Positions 17,543-25,813 of a stretch of 55,559 nt of DNA are shown here, one piece after another. The DNA comes from DRYS01 sp964491605 (GTDB taxonomy: Archaea; Thermoproteota; CALKCG01; B24; DRYS01): NCBI GenBank assembly GCA_964491605.1, contig CAZBGY010000010.1:1-55559 (forward strand), given 5' to 3'. The position numbers were made by a program, and so were the translations under genes. Position 1 is the stretch's first letter. The number at the start of each line of letters is the position of its first letter. The notes under the pieces are model-generated. The model saw only the letters and a program-made list of their open reading frames with translations. It made no database searches and was not told where the DNA came from.

Positions 17543-18442
17543 GTGGAAGGTAGGTTGGAGAGATTCGTGGTATGCACCATCCTACTATCTATGCTAGTAT
17601 GTACTCCTTTAACCGTGTATGCTGTACAGGGAACTGCAGCTTCTATACATCAAAGATTAGATATGGAGAAGGAGTTCATACTGGATATAGCGGAGAAAGC
17701 TAGGATTAGAGCGGAAATAGCCATTCGACTATCGTTGAAACTAGGTATCGATACCTCTACGCTAAATGAAACATTTAAGCTAGGTCTTGAGTTGATGGAA
17801 AACGCTACGGTAGAGTATGAAAGGGGGAATTATGATGCAGCCCTACTGTACGCCCTCAGAGCGATGAATACCTTCAGAGAATGTATCCGCAACGCTACTA
17901 TAACGATAAGAGAAGATAATGTTAGTATGGGATGGATGGGGTTAGCCGTAGCATCAATGAGGCTGGAGGAGTTTATAGATAGAGTGAATTTCAGTAGAAG
18001 AATATTAGAGAAGAGGTATAATATGACTGCTAATGCAATAAACCTCCTAGTGGAGGCAAACGATACGTTGGCTATGATTAGAGAGCTATTAGCTGAGGGG
18101 AATGTAAGCGGTGCAGCTAAGCTTCTAGGCGAGGCTAGAGTTAAGGTTAACGAAGCTTTAAGGATCCTTAGAGAGCTGGCGTGCTCTAAGTATGTAATGG
18201 GCGTGAGGATGGAGAGGTACCTGAGGGGTATCGAGAACGCTAAGTCTAAGATCTACGAGGAGCTTAAAATGTATCCGCAGCATGTAAGGGAGAGGATAAG
18301 ATCTAAACTAAGCGAAGTCGAAGGCCTTTTAAACGAAGCTAGGAGAATGATCATGAATCGTGCGATGGATAGAGCTATGAATCGTATAATGGATGTGCAT
18401 AAGAGTTTCATCGAGATTCTAGATGAGATGAAGAAGGATTAA
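17543..18442 (+). CDS. Secreted helical protein, function unknown
   Basis: The protein has 299 residues and no family I can name. It has an N-terminal signal peptide (FVVCTILLSMLVCTPLTVYA, with likely cleavage after A at about residue 28). After that it is almost all amphipathic helix with hairpin-like repeats (YERGNYDAALLYALRAMNTF, LLAEGNVSGAAKLLGEARVKVNEAL). Several NxS/T sites occur in the exported part. No C-terminal anchor is seen. The start is GTG 17543 behind GAGGTGATG. The helical pattern is like the middle domain of the membrane regulator at 20870. An extracellular or envelope role is likely; nothing more specific can be said. Confidence 0.75.
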   Translation: MEGRLERFVVCTILLSMLVCTPLTVYAVQGTAASIHQRLDMEKEFILDIAEKARIRAEIAIRLSLKLGIDTSTLNETFKLGLELMENATVEYERGNYDAALLYALRAMNTFRECIRNATITIREDNVSMGWMGLAVASMRLEEFIDRVNFSRRILEKRYNMTANAINLLVEANDTLAMIRELLAEGNVSGAAKLLGEARVKVNEALRILRELACSKYVMGVRMERYLRGIENAKSKIYEELKMYPQHVRERIRSKLSEVEGLLNEARRMIMNRAMDRAMNRIMDVHKSFIEILDEMKKD

Positions 18443-18505
18443 TCCAACGATGCCTATAGGGTATCGATGATACTAGTTACGTTTCCATGTTAATCGTAGC
18501 CTATG

Positions 18506-19216
18506 CTAGATACGAGCAAGATCGGAGGTTATATTTATGATCGTTACTATAGATAAGCCTGCAATCCAATCCGACTCTATCTCCCGGATACCAGTCTTGA
18601 AAGCTAATTCTAAGTTATCCACGTAGTATACTAAGGATCTACCATCGATGGCCGCTATCCTCCAGTATCGTCTAGTATCTTTAGCTATCTTTATCCTCCG
18701 CTTCTCTATTATCGATGTATACTCTCTAGGGTTCTTAATCGCTTCGAGGGATTCCTCTATAGAATCCTCATAGAAATCTAGGATAGCATAGCCTACGATT
18801 CTCATATGCAGCTTCCAATCGCTAATCGTTAGATCCCTACGCGTCTTCACGGTATAGCATGATATGGATTCGATATATGGTCTATAGGATTCTCCAATTA
18901 GGATCGCCGGGGATATATAGATTGATGAGAAGATTAGCAGCTCAGATAATTCGAGAGGTATCTGAAGCTTTCCAGCGAATACCTCTACAAGCTTCTCGAA
19001 GCTAGCTGATGGGTAGACAAGTTCTCTGAACGGGGATCTAAACCCTCCACTATACGCTTTAAGCTTAACAGATAAGCTAGGCGTGAATCCTAGATCCCTA
19101 TACTTGAATCTCTTCGCCAGCCATCTAAGGGTATCTAAAGCTTTATCTTCGATGGGATTCAGTAGTACGATCCCTCTAAGATTCTTCGCTATCGCAGCAT
19201 GTAGAGCGAGCATCAT
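18506..19216 (-). CDS. Hypothetical protein, 236 residues
   Basis: I do not recognise this protein. It starts MMLALHAAIAKNLRGIVLLN; a stop codon lies directly upstream in frame, so no longer form is possible. It has no signal peptide and no clear membrane helix. It is mixed alpha/beta, with a hydrophobic strand (RGIVLLNP), a helix-rich centre (LELSELLIFSSIYISPAILIGESY) and a C-terminus IAGLSIVTIINITSDLARI. The opening helix and strand have a Rossmann-like feel, so an N-terminally shortened nucleotide- or ligand-sensing domain is possible but unproven. It is divergent from the rhamnulokinase-like gene, with 79 bases between. Confidence 0.6.
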   Translation of the reverse strand: MMLALHAAIAKNLRGIVLLNPIEDKALDTLRWLAKRFKYRDLGFTPSLSVKLKAYSGGFRSPFRELVYPSASFEKLVEVFAGKLQIPLELSELLIFSSIYISPAILIGESYRPYIESISCYTVKTRRDLTISDWKLHMRIVGYAILDFYEDSIEESLEAIKNPREYTSIIEKRRIKIAKDTRRYWRIAAIDGRSLVYYVDNLELAFKTGIREIESDWIAGLSIVTIINITSDLARI

Positions 19217-19295
19217 TCAGCTACGACGCAACTTGATCTGATAGTTTGACTTTAACCTTTATGTAATAATCATGTAAAGTATAATCTGTTGAGGT

Positions 19296-20792
19296 ATGGG
19301 CGCTCCGATATTTTTAGCTATAGATCTAGGTGCTAGCGGTGGTAAAGCTGTCGCAGGTATATTAAAAGATGATGGAAGGCTTATAGTAGAGGATGTTAAT
19401 CGTTTCCCTAACTATATGGTTAGACTGCACGGCAACCTATACTGGGATGTACTATACTTATGGCAGAGGGTTAAGGAGTGTTTGAAGATAGCTTCTAAAA
19501 GGTATGGTAGGGATCTAGTATCAGTAGGTATAGATACCTGGGGTGTGGATTTCGCTCTTATAGATGGTAGAGGTGAGCTTATCGGGAATCCGCATACCTA
19601 TAGGGATCCTAGGACTGAGGGCTTAGTAGAGGAAGTCTGTAGAAGAATATCTCGGAGTAGGATTTATGAGCGAACTGGTATACAGTTCATGAGGATAAAT
19701 ACGCTTTACCAGCTCTATGCCATGGTTAAACAGAAGTCGCCACAACTGGAGGTAGCATCAACCCTACTCATGATACCCGATCTATTCAACTATTGGTTGA
19801 CAGGTGTTAAGGTTGCAGAGTATACGGAGGCATCGACTACACAGTTTCTAGATCCTCGTAGGAAGGAGTGGTGCGTAGATCTACTAGAGGAGCTGGGTAT
19901 ACCGATACGTATACTTCCAGATATAATCGAGCCGGCAACCATGCTGGGACCCCTACTTGATAGCGTCTCTGAAGAGGTAGAGGTTGAACGAGGATTAAAT
20001 GTTGTAGCCCCCGCTACCCATGATACAGCATCCGCTATAGCTGCAGGTCCACTGGTAGATGGAGAGTCTGGATACGTTAGCTCAGGGACATGGTCTCTAG
20101 TAGGCGTCGAGCTAGACGAGCCACTCATAAACGATGATGCTTTAGAGTATAACTTCACGAACGAGGGGGGAGCATTCGATACTATAACTTTCCTTAGGAA
20201 TGTACAGGGTATGTGGATTCTTGAAGAAGTTAGGAGGAATCTAGCCGATAGAGGATACACCTACGGGTATGATGAGCTTATAGGTATGGCGTATAGAGCT
20301 GAGCCGTTCAAAGCATTCATAGATCCAGATGATCCGAGATTCCTAGCTCCAGATAATATGATCGAGGAGATCCGTAGATTCTTGGAGGAGACTAGGCAGG
20401 AGAAGCCTTCAGATATAGGTGGATTGGTGAGGGTTATATTCGAGAGTCTAGCTCTCAAATATAGATTGGTTTTCGATCAGGCTTCACGTCTAACTGGGAG
20501 AAGGCTAAGGCGTATAAATATATTCGGCGGAGGATCTAGGAATTGGTTGCTCAACCAGTTAGCGGCAGATTATACAGGTCTACCGGTGTACGCCGGCCCA
20601 GAGGAAGCTACATCTATAGGTAATATACTACTCCAGGCGGCGGGTTTAGGTTACGTAGATTCGCTTAGAGATCTGAGGAGGATCGTAGGAAATTCATTCC
20701 AGATTAAAGAGTATACGCCGAATACATCCGGTAAACACGAGGATGCATATCACAGATTCTTGGAGATAGCTTCGAGGATTAAATTTGAATAA
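19296..20792 (+). CDS. rhaB: FGGY carbohydrate kinase, rhamnulokinase-like
   Basis: It would phosphorylate a ketose such as L-rhamnulose at the 1-position. The 498 residues have the RhaB-type order: AIDLGASGGKAVAG (phosphate-binding loop), GIDTWGVDFALID, HTYRDPRTEG, ERTGIQFMRINTLYQLYAM, PDLFNYWLTG, EASTTQFLDP and the C-terminal ATP motif INIFGGGSRNWLLNQL. These match rhamnulokinases better than xylulo- or glycerol kinases. The ATG at 19296 has GAGGT just upstream. No rhamnose isomerase or aldolase gene is nearby, although a TIM-barrel isomerase lies at 15233. The sugar specificity is therefore inferred only. Confidence 0.85.
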   Translation: MGAPIFLAIDLGASGGKAVAGILKDDGRLIVEDVNRFPNYMVRLHGNLYWDVLYLWQRVKECLKIASKRYGRDLVSVGIDTWGVDFALIDGRGELIGNPHTYRDPRTEGLVEEVCRRISRSRIYERTGIQFMRINTLYQLYAMVKQKSPQLEVASTLLMIPDLFNYWLTGVKVAEYTEASTTQFLDPRRKEWCVDLLEELGIPIRILPDIIEPATMLGPLLDSVSEEVEVERGLNVVAPATHDTASAIAAGPLVDGESGYVSSGTWSLVGVELDEPLINDDALEYNFTNEGGAFDTITFLRNVQGMWILEEVRRNLADRGYTYGYDELIGMAYRAEPFKAFIDPDDPRFLAPDNMIEEIRRFLEETRQEKPSDIGGLVRVIFESLALKYRLVFDQASRLTGRRLRRINIFGGGSRNWLLNQLAADYTGLPVYAGPEEATSIGNILLQAAGLGYVDSLRDLRRIVGNSFQIKEYTPNTSGKHEDAYHRFLEIASRIKFE

Positions 20793-20869
20793 CTTATGGG
20801 TACACGACTTGAATGTACTGCTATTAAAGCTTTAAGAGTAGTATGGCTTAATACGTTAACGGGATTTAT

Positions 20870-21925
20870 ATGAGGGGGATCCTCATCATACTCGCTATAC
20901 CTATGCTAGTCTACATTATGATAGTGACGCCGCTAATTTGCGAGTGGAGAGTGGAGAGTTTAGATTTCACCGTATACGGGGATGGGGTTACAACCGTTAA
21001 GATTAGACTAACGGTATATGAGATTTACCCGGTTATCACGGTTAAACTTCCATCAGGTTCTGCGGATAATCTGATCGTAGTCTCAGATGACGGCGAGCTA
21101 TTATCCTACACCCTTAACGGATCGATGCTTACCATAGATACTCTAGGTATTAAAAGCTTGATCATAGAGTATGAGACGACTGAGTTAACGTATAAGGATG
21201 GATTACTGTGGGGGTTTAGAGTGGATGCACCTGTAAACTTTACGGTAACATTACCATCGAATTCTACGATCGTAAACATCTCCTCTATACCTATACGTGT
21301 ATCTACATTACCTGATGGCAGGATAACCCTTACGATGCTTTCAGGATTACAGTATGTAGAGTACATATCACCTCTATACGATCCTGCTTCTAGAGTTTTA
21401 GAGGTTATAGCTAGAGCTTTGAAGAGTATAGATGAGGCTGAAGCTGAGGGTAGGATACAGGGTTTAGAAGAGGCTAGGAGTCTACTATCCGACGCCGTCC
21501 ACCTACTATCCAGGAAAATGTATTCTGAAGCCGAAGTTAAAGCTTTAGAGGCGATAGAAGCGGCTAGGAAGGCAACTAAACCATCCGTAAGTATGCTAGA
21601 TCTCGCGTATTATATCATCGTAAGCTACTGGTATATACTGTTAGGCTTAGGCGTAGGAGCCACGGCTCTAATACTATCGAGGAGGATTAGAACCTACAGA
21701 AGCTTAAAGGATATATTCGAGAGGAATCCATGGCTTAACGATGATGAAAGAAATCTATTGAAGATTCTATGGGAGAAGAATGGTGTGGCATATGAGGCAG
21801 AGCTTAGGGAGGCTCTTAAACTCCCGAAGACAACCGTATGGCGTATGATTAGAAGGTTAGAAAAGAGCGGCATCCTAAGGGTGGAGAAGGTTAGAGGTGA
21901 GAATAGGATTCATATAAGGAGGTAA
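20870..21925 (+). CDS. Membrane-anchored regulator with C-terminal winged helix
   Basis: The protein has 351 residues. Order: an N-terminal signal or anchor (residues 1-25), an exported beta-rich domain with several NxS/T sites (about 26-170), a helical hairpin (about 180-235), one membrane helix (IIVSYWYILLGLGVGATALIL, about 248-268), then a cytoplasmic winged helix (NPWLNDDERNLLKILWEKNG...LPKTTVWRMIRRLEKSGILRVEKVRGENRIHI). This is the layout of the archaeal membrane-associated regulators of COG2512. It probably senses something outside the membrane and controls transcription. The targets are unknown; neighbouring envelope and sugar genes are candidates. The start is ATG 20870. Confidence 0.85.
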   Translation: MRGILIILAIPMLVYIMIVTPLICEWRVESLDFTVYGDGVTTVKIRLTVYEIYPVITVKLPSGSADNLIVVSDDGELLSYTLNGSMLTIDTLGIKSLIIEYETTELTYKDGLLWGFRVDAPVNFTVTLPSNSTIVNISSIPIRVSTLPDGRITLTMLSGLQYVEYISPLYDPASRVLEVIARALKSIDEAEAEGRIQGLEEARSLLSDAVHLLSRKMYSEAEVKALEAIEAARKATKPSVSMLDLAYYIIVSYWYILLGLGVGATALILSRRIRTYRSLKDIFERNPWLNDDERNLLKILWEKNGVAYEAELREALKLPKTTVWRMIRRLEKSGILRVEKVRGENRIHIRR

Positions 21926-21933
21926 CATTATCT

Positions 21934-22548
21934 TCAAGTCTTCTCCGGATACTTTATTATCCTCTGCCCGATAACCGTATTATTCGGTATCAATATTAGC
22001 CGTCCATCATCCGTTCTTATACACGTGAAGAGCGTAGAAATATCTTCGACTACGCCTTTAACCCCACCGAGCTCTACAAGCTCACCTATAGATATCGGTC
22101 GAGCTATCAATACGAATAAGCCTGATAGAACCTGGCTTAGAACATTCTGCGATGCAAAACCTACAACCATACCTATGAAACCTCCTAGAGCTACGCCTGC
22201 TGTAGGATTCGTTAAAGCACCAGATATCACTGATACCATAATTCCTATTCCTAGTATACGGATGACACTCCTCACCGATGCGGCTACAGGATGGGTATAC
22301 CTAGCTCTAAGAGACCAGTATATAACATCCGAGAACCTCTGCACTACAAGGTAGCCGAACAGTAAGGATATAGATAGGTCTACATAGATCTTATAGGACG
22401 TGATATCTATATTCAGTCTAGGTAGGAGATCTATAGTGATGTAATGGATTATGGCGCTGGATACTATGAATAACGCTATGACTACTATAAGTTTAGCTAC
22501 GGCTTTAGGAAACATCCTAGATGGCTTTCCATCATCTACCCTGCTCAT
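21934..22548 (-). CDS. Short MscS-family mechanosensitive channel
   Basis: This 204-residue protein has two or three N-terminal membrane helices, then the pore helix TM3 region GGFIGMVVGFASQNVLSQVLSGLFVLIARP and the start of the MscS beta domain (IGELVELGGVKGVVEDISTLFTCIRTDDGRLILIPNNTVI). It ends soon after, at KYPEKT, so the large C-terminal alpha/beta vestibule domain of MscS is missing. Short archaeal members exist, so it may still form a channel. The ATG is at 22548. It is convergent with the COG2512 regulator, 8 bases apart. Confidence 0.88.
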   Translation of the reverse strand: MSRVDDGKPSRMFPKAVAKLIVVIALFIVSSAIIHYITIDLLPRLNIDITSYKIYVDLSISLLFGYLVVQRFSDVIYWSLRARYTHPVAASVRSVIRILGIGIMVSVISGALTNPTAGVALGGFIGMVVGFASQNVLSQVLSGLFVLIARPISIGELVELGGVKGVVEDISTLFTCIRTDDGRLILIPNNTVIGQRIIKYPEKT

Positions 22549-22604
22549 GGCTAACCCCGAGCGAGCAATAGAAAAAGATGGGAAATTTAAGTATTGGGGG
22601 AGGG

Positions 22605-22943
22605 CTACCTTCTCAGTAGTCTCTGTAGTATGTAGCCGAATCTCGCTGCATCGTAGATCGATCCATCTATCGATATCAATCCGAGCATATATGCTTGCTC
22701 ACCATCAAGCTCTCCAGATACTATCCTCTTATAGCTATCCATCTTCATAGCGAATCTCACATGGGGGCTACTATGGACGCCTTTAACTACCCTCACATCA
22801 CCTCTAGAAAATTCTACGTAATAGTTTTCCTCAGGTTTATCGGTGAATACGAATTGGAAGACTCTATCGAAACCCTCCACATCCCTTCTTATAGCATCCT
22901 TCCTACTCTCGAATAGATTCTTGGCTTCCTCGTAAGCGGACAT
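22605..22943 (-). CDS. SCP2 sterol-carrier-like domain protein
   Basis: A single-domain protein of 112 residues. VFQFVFTDKPEENYYVEFSRGDVRVVKG, HVRFAMKMDSYKRIVSGELDGEQAYMLGLISIDGS and a last helix follow the SCP2 fold, which has a hydrophobic lipid-binding tunnel. Stand-alone SCP2 proteins are common in archaea and their ligands are mostly unknown. It lies 56 bases upstream of the MscS gene on the same strand. A TATA-like TTTTTATATAAT is present near 22970-22982 and CGGCGGT precedes the ATG at 22943. Confidence 0.85.
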   Translation of the reverse strand: MSAYEEAKNLFESRKDAIRRDVEGFDRVFQFVFTDKPEENYYVEFSRGDVRVVKGVHSSPHVRFAMKMDSYKRIVSGELDGEQAYMLGLISIDGSIYDAARFGYILQRLLRR

Positions 22944-23040
22944 ACCGCCGATTAAAAATCGCAGCTAATATTATATAAAAATTACTCAATGGTATAGTCA
23001 TAGAGAATTTATGGGGAAAAATAGACTATGGAGCCCAGCT

Positions 23041-24105
23041 CTATATTACCATATCTATATCGAGGGGTAGCTTCATCCTCTGACCGAGCTTAGATGATAG
23101 GTATATCGCCTTTATAACCTCTAAACTCTTAATACCCTCTTCACCAGGTATCGGGAAGTCTCTATCCTCCAGTAGGGCATCTACGAAGCTCTGGAACATC
23201 TTCTGATGTAGGTTGGGAGGCTGCCTTAAAGTCTCCTTCGCACCCTCCTCCACCATCTTAACCTCAGCTTCTATACCCTTAACGGTTTTCAGTACAGCGA
23301 GATTCCTATCATGTATCTCGGCGCATCCCTCATCCCCGAACACCTTGATCTTAGTATACTGCGCATTCTGAGGTTGTACGGATACGGTCGCCACTATGCT
23401 TCCCAGATGCCCTCCTGCATATCGGAACATACCTAAAGCTATATCTTCAACCTCTATATTCGGATGCGTTAACCTATCTATCAATCCTACAACCTCCTCC
23501 ACCCTACCTCCTCCAAGCCATATGAGTAGATCTACATAGTGTATACCCTGATTAGTTATAGCACCTCCACCTTCGGTAAGCCATAGTCCACGCCAGGATC
23601 TTGCAAGCTCATCCTTGAAGTAGTAATCCTTCTCGCTCCTCCACCACATCATCTCGGCGGATAGGAAGAACAGTTTACCTAACGCACCTTCATCTATAAG
23701 CTTCTTCAGACGCTGTATATCATCAGCGAACCTCTGCTGGAATACGACACCGAGCTTAACACCGTTCTTCTTAGCTCTATCTATCATCGTTCTAGCACCT
23801 TTAAGAGTTACAGCCATAGGCTTCTCAACTATCACATGCTTACCATACTCCATAGCGTATATAGCTTGAGGGGCATGCAGGTATGATGGGGTAGCTATCG
23901 AGACAAGCTCTACATCTGGATCGCGTAGTAGATCCTCTAACGTATAATAGCTTTTCAAACCATACATCTTAGCTATAGAATCAGCCCTCTCACGTATAGT
24001 ATCTACTACGGCTAACAGTTTAGCACCTTTAACGTTCATGAAAGCTCTAACATGCGTAACGCCTATATTACCTAAACCTACGACACCTACACCGATCTCC
24101 TTCAA
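23041..24105 (-). CDS. Gfo/Idh/MocA-family oxidoreductase
   Basis: This is an NAD(P)-dependent dehydrogenase acting on a sugar or cyclitol. The Rossmann motif is GVVGLGNIGVTHVRAF, followed by SIATPSYLHAPQAIYAMEYGKHVIVEKPMA with the family EKP motif. NQGIHYVDLLIWLGG holds the catalytic-type His. I start it at TTG 24105 (MKEIGVGVVG, 354 residues), with AGGTG 8-12 bases upstream. The frame runs up to an ATG at 24183, but those 26 codons contain TATA-like sequence and fit promoter DNA better. It is divergent from argG. The substrate is unknown. Confidence 0.88.
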   Translation of the reverse strand: MKEIGVGVVGLGNIGVTHVRAFMNVKGAKLLAVVDTIRERADSIAKMYGLKSYYTLEDLLRDPDVELVSIATPSYLHAPQAIYAMEYGKHVIVEKPMAVTLKGARTMIDRAKKNGVKLGVVFQQRFADDIQRLKKLIDEGALGKLFFLSAEMMWWRSEKDYYFKDELARSWRGLWLTEGGGAITNQGIHYVDLLIWLGGGRVEEVVGLIDRLTHPNIEVEDIALGMFRYAGGHLGSIVATVSVQPQNAQYTKIKVFGDEGCAEIHDRNLAVLKTVKGIEAEVKMVEEGAKETLRQPPNLHQKMFQSFVDALLEDRDFPIPGEEGIKSLEVIKAIYLSSKLGQRMKLPLDIDMVI

Positions 24106-24239
24106 ACCCGTACACACCTGAAACAGATAAACGTGTATACCGCATAAAAAGCTTAGCATCAGAAACTTAGATGTTAACAGCATTTATATACACCTAGGTA
24201 TAGAAAATCGATGCCTACCAAGCGTATACCAAAAGCAAT

Positions 24240-24276
24240 ACTTTTATACGGCCATACACCCTCTAAACGAGGGTGT
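24240..24276 (+). promoter_or_regulatory. argG promoter with inverted repeat
   Basis: A TATA-like ACTTTTATAC at 24240-24249 lies about 25-30 bases before the presumed transcription start. ACACCCTC at 24256-24263 and its exact reverse complement GAGGGTGT at 24269-24276 form an 8-bp inverted repeat with a 5-base spacer, ending 7 bases before the GTG start at 24284. It spans the start of transcription or the short leader. It could be an operator, or a hairpin that covers the ribosome binding site. Confidence 0.55.
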
Positions 24277-24283
24277 TGGTTAG

Positions 24284-25462
24284 GTGGGTAGGAGGGTTGT
24301 ATCAGCCTACTCTGGCGGTCTCGATTCAACCCTAGTAACGATACTTCTGAAAGAACACTACAAGTTCGATGAGGTTATACCAGTGCTCGTGGATGTAGGT
24401 CAAGGCGAGGAGGAGATAGAGACCGGATTTGAGAGGGCTGAGAAACTCGGATTGGATGTAGTCTTTGTAGATGGTAAGAGGGAGTTCGTCGAGGAGTTTG
24501 TTCATAGATGTATAAAGGCTAATGGAAGCTATGAGGGTTACCCTATAGGTACATCTATGAGTAGAGCTTTCATAGCAGCTAAATGCGTAGAGATAGCTTT
24601 AAAGGAGGGTGCGGAGGCTGTTGCTCACGGATGTACAGGTAAGGGTAACGATCAGTTTAGGATAGAATTCACCGTTAAGTACCTAGCACCGCATCTAGAG
24701 GTTATCGCACCTATAAGGGAGCTTAACCTAGTGAGGACAGAGGAGGAGAAAATGCTAGCTAAATACGGTATAACACCTAAGCCTAGGAGGGGGAAGCTTG
24801 GAGGGGATATAAATCTATGGTCGCATTCTATAGGAAGCGGGCAGGTGGAGGATTTATTCTCCCAGTATCCTGAGGATTATATATGGGTTACACCTCCAGA
24901 GCAGGCGCCTGATAAACCTCAAGAGATCTCTATAGAATTCAAGGAGGGTATACCTGTAAGAGTCGACGAAGTTAAGGATCCGGTCGAGGTTATACTATAC
25001 CTTAATCGTGTAGGAGGCATGCATGGAGTGGGATTGATAGATATAATGGAGGATGGCATGATAGGATTGAAGTCTAGAGAGCTATACGAAGCTCCGGCTG
25101 CAACTATACTCCTGAAGACCCATAGGGATCTAGAGCAGCTTACGTTAACTAAAGATCAGCTTAGATTCAAAAGTATAGTGGATATGGTATGGGCTGATAT
25201 GGTGTATCACGCTATGTGGTTTCATCCACTCAGGAAGGATCTAGATGCATTCATAGATTCGACGCAAAAACATGTTAACGGAACGGTATACGTAAAGCTG
25301 TATAAAGGGAGCTTCTACATAGTCGGTAGGGAATCACCTTCATCACTATTCGCACCTGAGCTTAGAAGCTTGAAGAGAGCTGGATTCGATCAGAGGGATT
25401 CTATCGGATACGCTAGGATAGGATCGCTGATATATCAGCTCCTAGGAAAACTAAACCGGTAG
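24284..25462 (+). CDS. argG: Argininosuccinate synthase
   Basis: It joins citrulline and aspartate with ATP to make argininosuccinate in arginine synthesis. The 392 residues include the PP-loop AYSGGLDSTL, the conserved AVAHGCTGKGNDQFRIE, and EIAPIRE-like and LNRVGGMHGVGLIDIMEDG segments. The start is GTG 24284 (MGRRVVSAYSGG). The short leader carries an 8-bp inverted repeat. The usual partner argH is not adjacent; the next gene encodes eS30 on the other strand. Confidence 0.98.
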   Translation: MGRRVVSAYSGGLDSTLVTILLKEHYKFDEVIPVLVDVGQGEEEIETGFERAEKLGLDVVFVDGKREFVEEFVHRCIKANGSYEGYPIGTSMSRAFIAAKCVEIALKEGAEAVAHGCTGKGNDQFRIEFTVKYLAPHLEVIAPIRELNLVRTEEEKMLAKYGITPKPRRGKLGGDINLWSHSIGSGQVEDLFSQYPEDYIWVTPPEQAPDKPQEISIEFKEGIPVRVDEVKDPVEVILYLNRVGGMHGVGLIDIMEDGMIGLKSRELYEAPAATILLKTHRDLEQLTLTKDQLRFKSIVDMVWADMVYHAMWFHPLRKDLDAFIDSTQKHVNGTVYVKLYKGSFYIVGRESPSSLFAPELRSLKRAGFDQRDSIGYARIGSLIYQLLGKLNR

Positions 25463-25495
25463 AATAGCGAATACGATAAGCCAGTATACCCCTAA

Positions 25496-25500
25496 TTTTT
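25496..25500 (+). terminator. T-run after argG
   Basis: TTTTT lies 34 bases after the argG stop, in the convergent spacer with the eS30 gene. Archaeal termination often uses such T-tracts without a hairpin. The run is short, so this is tentative. Confidence 0.35.
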
Positions 25501-25557
25501 GCCTATCTCCAATCTTGATCGGCATCTAAGAAGACTAGGACTGGTAGCCCCTAGATT

Positions 25558-25737
25558 CTACCTAGATCGAGGTAGATTGTTGATATTTTGACCTGGAGCT
25601 CTCTCCATCATTATCCTCTTCACGTAATTCTTCGCGTTTCTAACCCTAGGTATAGGGCTATGCTTCTCCCTAGCCGGGAGTTTAGGTGTCTGACTTCTAA
25701 CCTTACCAGCTTTAGTTAAGCTTCCATGAGTAGGCAT
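25558..25737 (-). CDS. rps30e: Ribosomal protein eS30
   Basis: This is the small-subunit protein eS30, of 59 residues. MPTHGSLTKAGKVRSQTPKL and SPIPRVRNAKNYVKRIM match archaeal eS30, followed by PGQNINNLPRSR. I start at ATG 25737; three codons upstream in frame are not needed. The protein is found mainly in the TACK archaea and eukaryotes, so it is a useful marker for the organism. It is convergent with argG and divergent from pyrD. Confidence 0.95.
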   Translation of the reverse strand: MPTHGSLTKAGKVRSQTPKLPAREKHSPIPRVRNAKNYVKRIMMERAPGQNINNLPRSR

Positions 25738-25813
25738 ACACACCACCAGACTATAGAGTTAGAGGGAGAAGCCTAATAAGCATTTACATCGAAGACCGTA
25801 TATCCGACTATAG

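Noticed and set aside
18506..19216. CARF-domain (CRISPR-linked) protein
   Set aside because: The first 20 residues are faintly similar to part of that fold, but the typical motifs are missing and no CRISPR genes are near.
24106..24183. N-terminal extension of the Gfo/Idh protein
   Set aside because: The extra codons contain a TATA-like AAGCTTTTTATG and lie before the usual Rossmann start; they fit promoter DNA.
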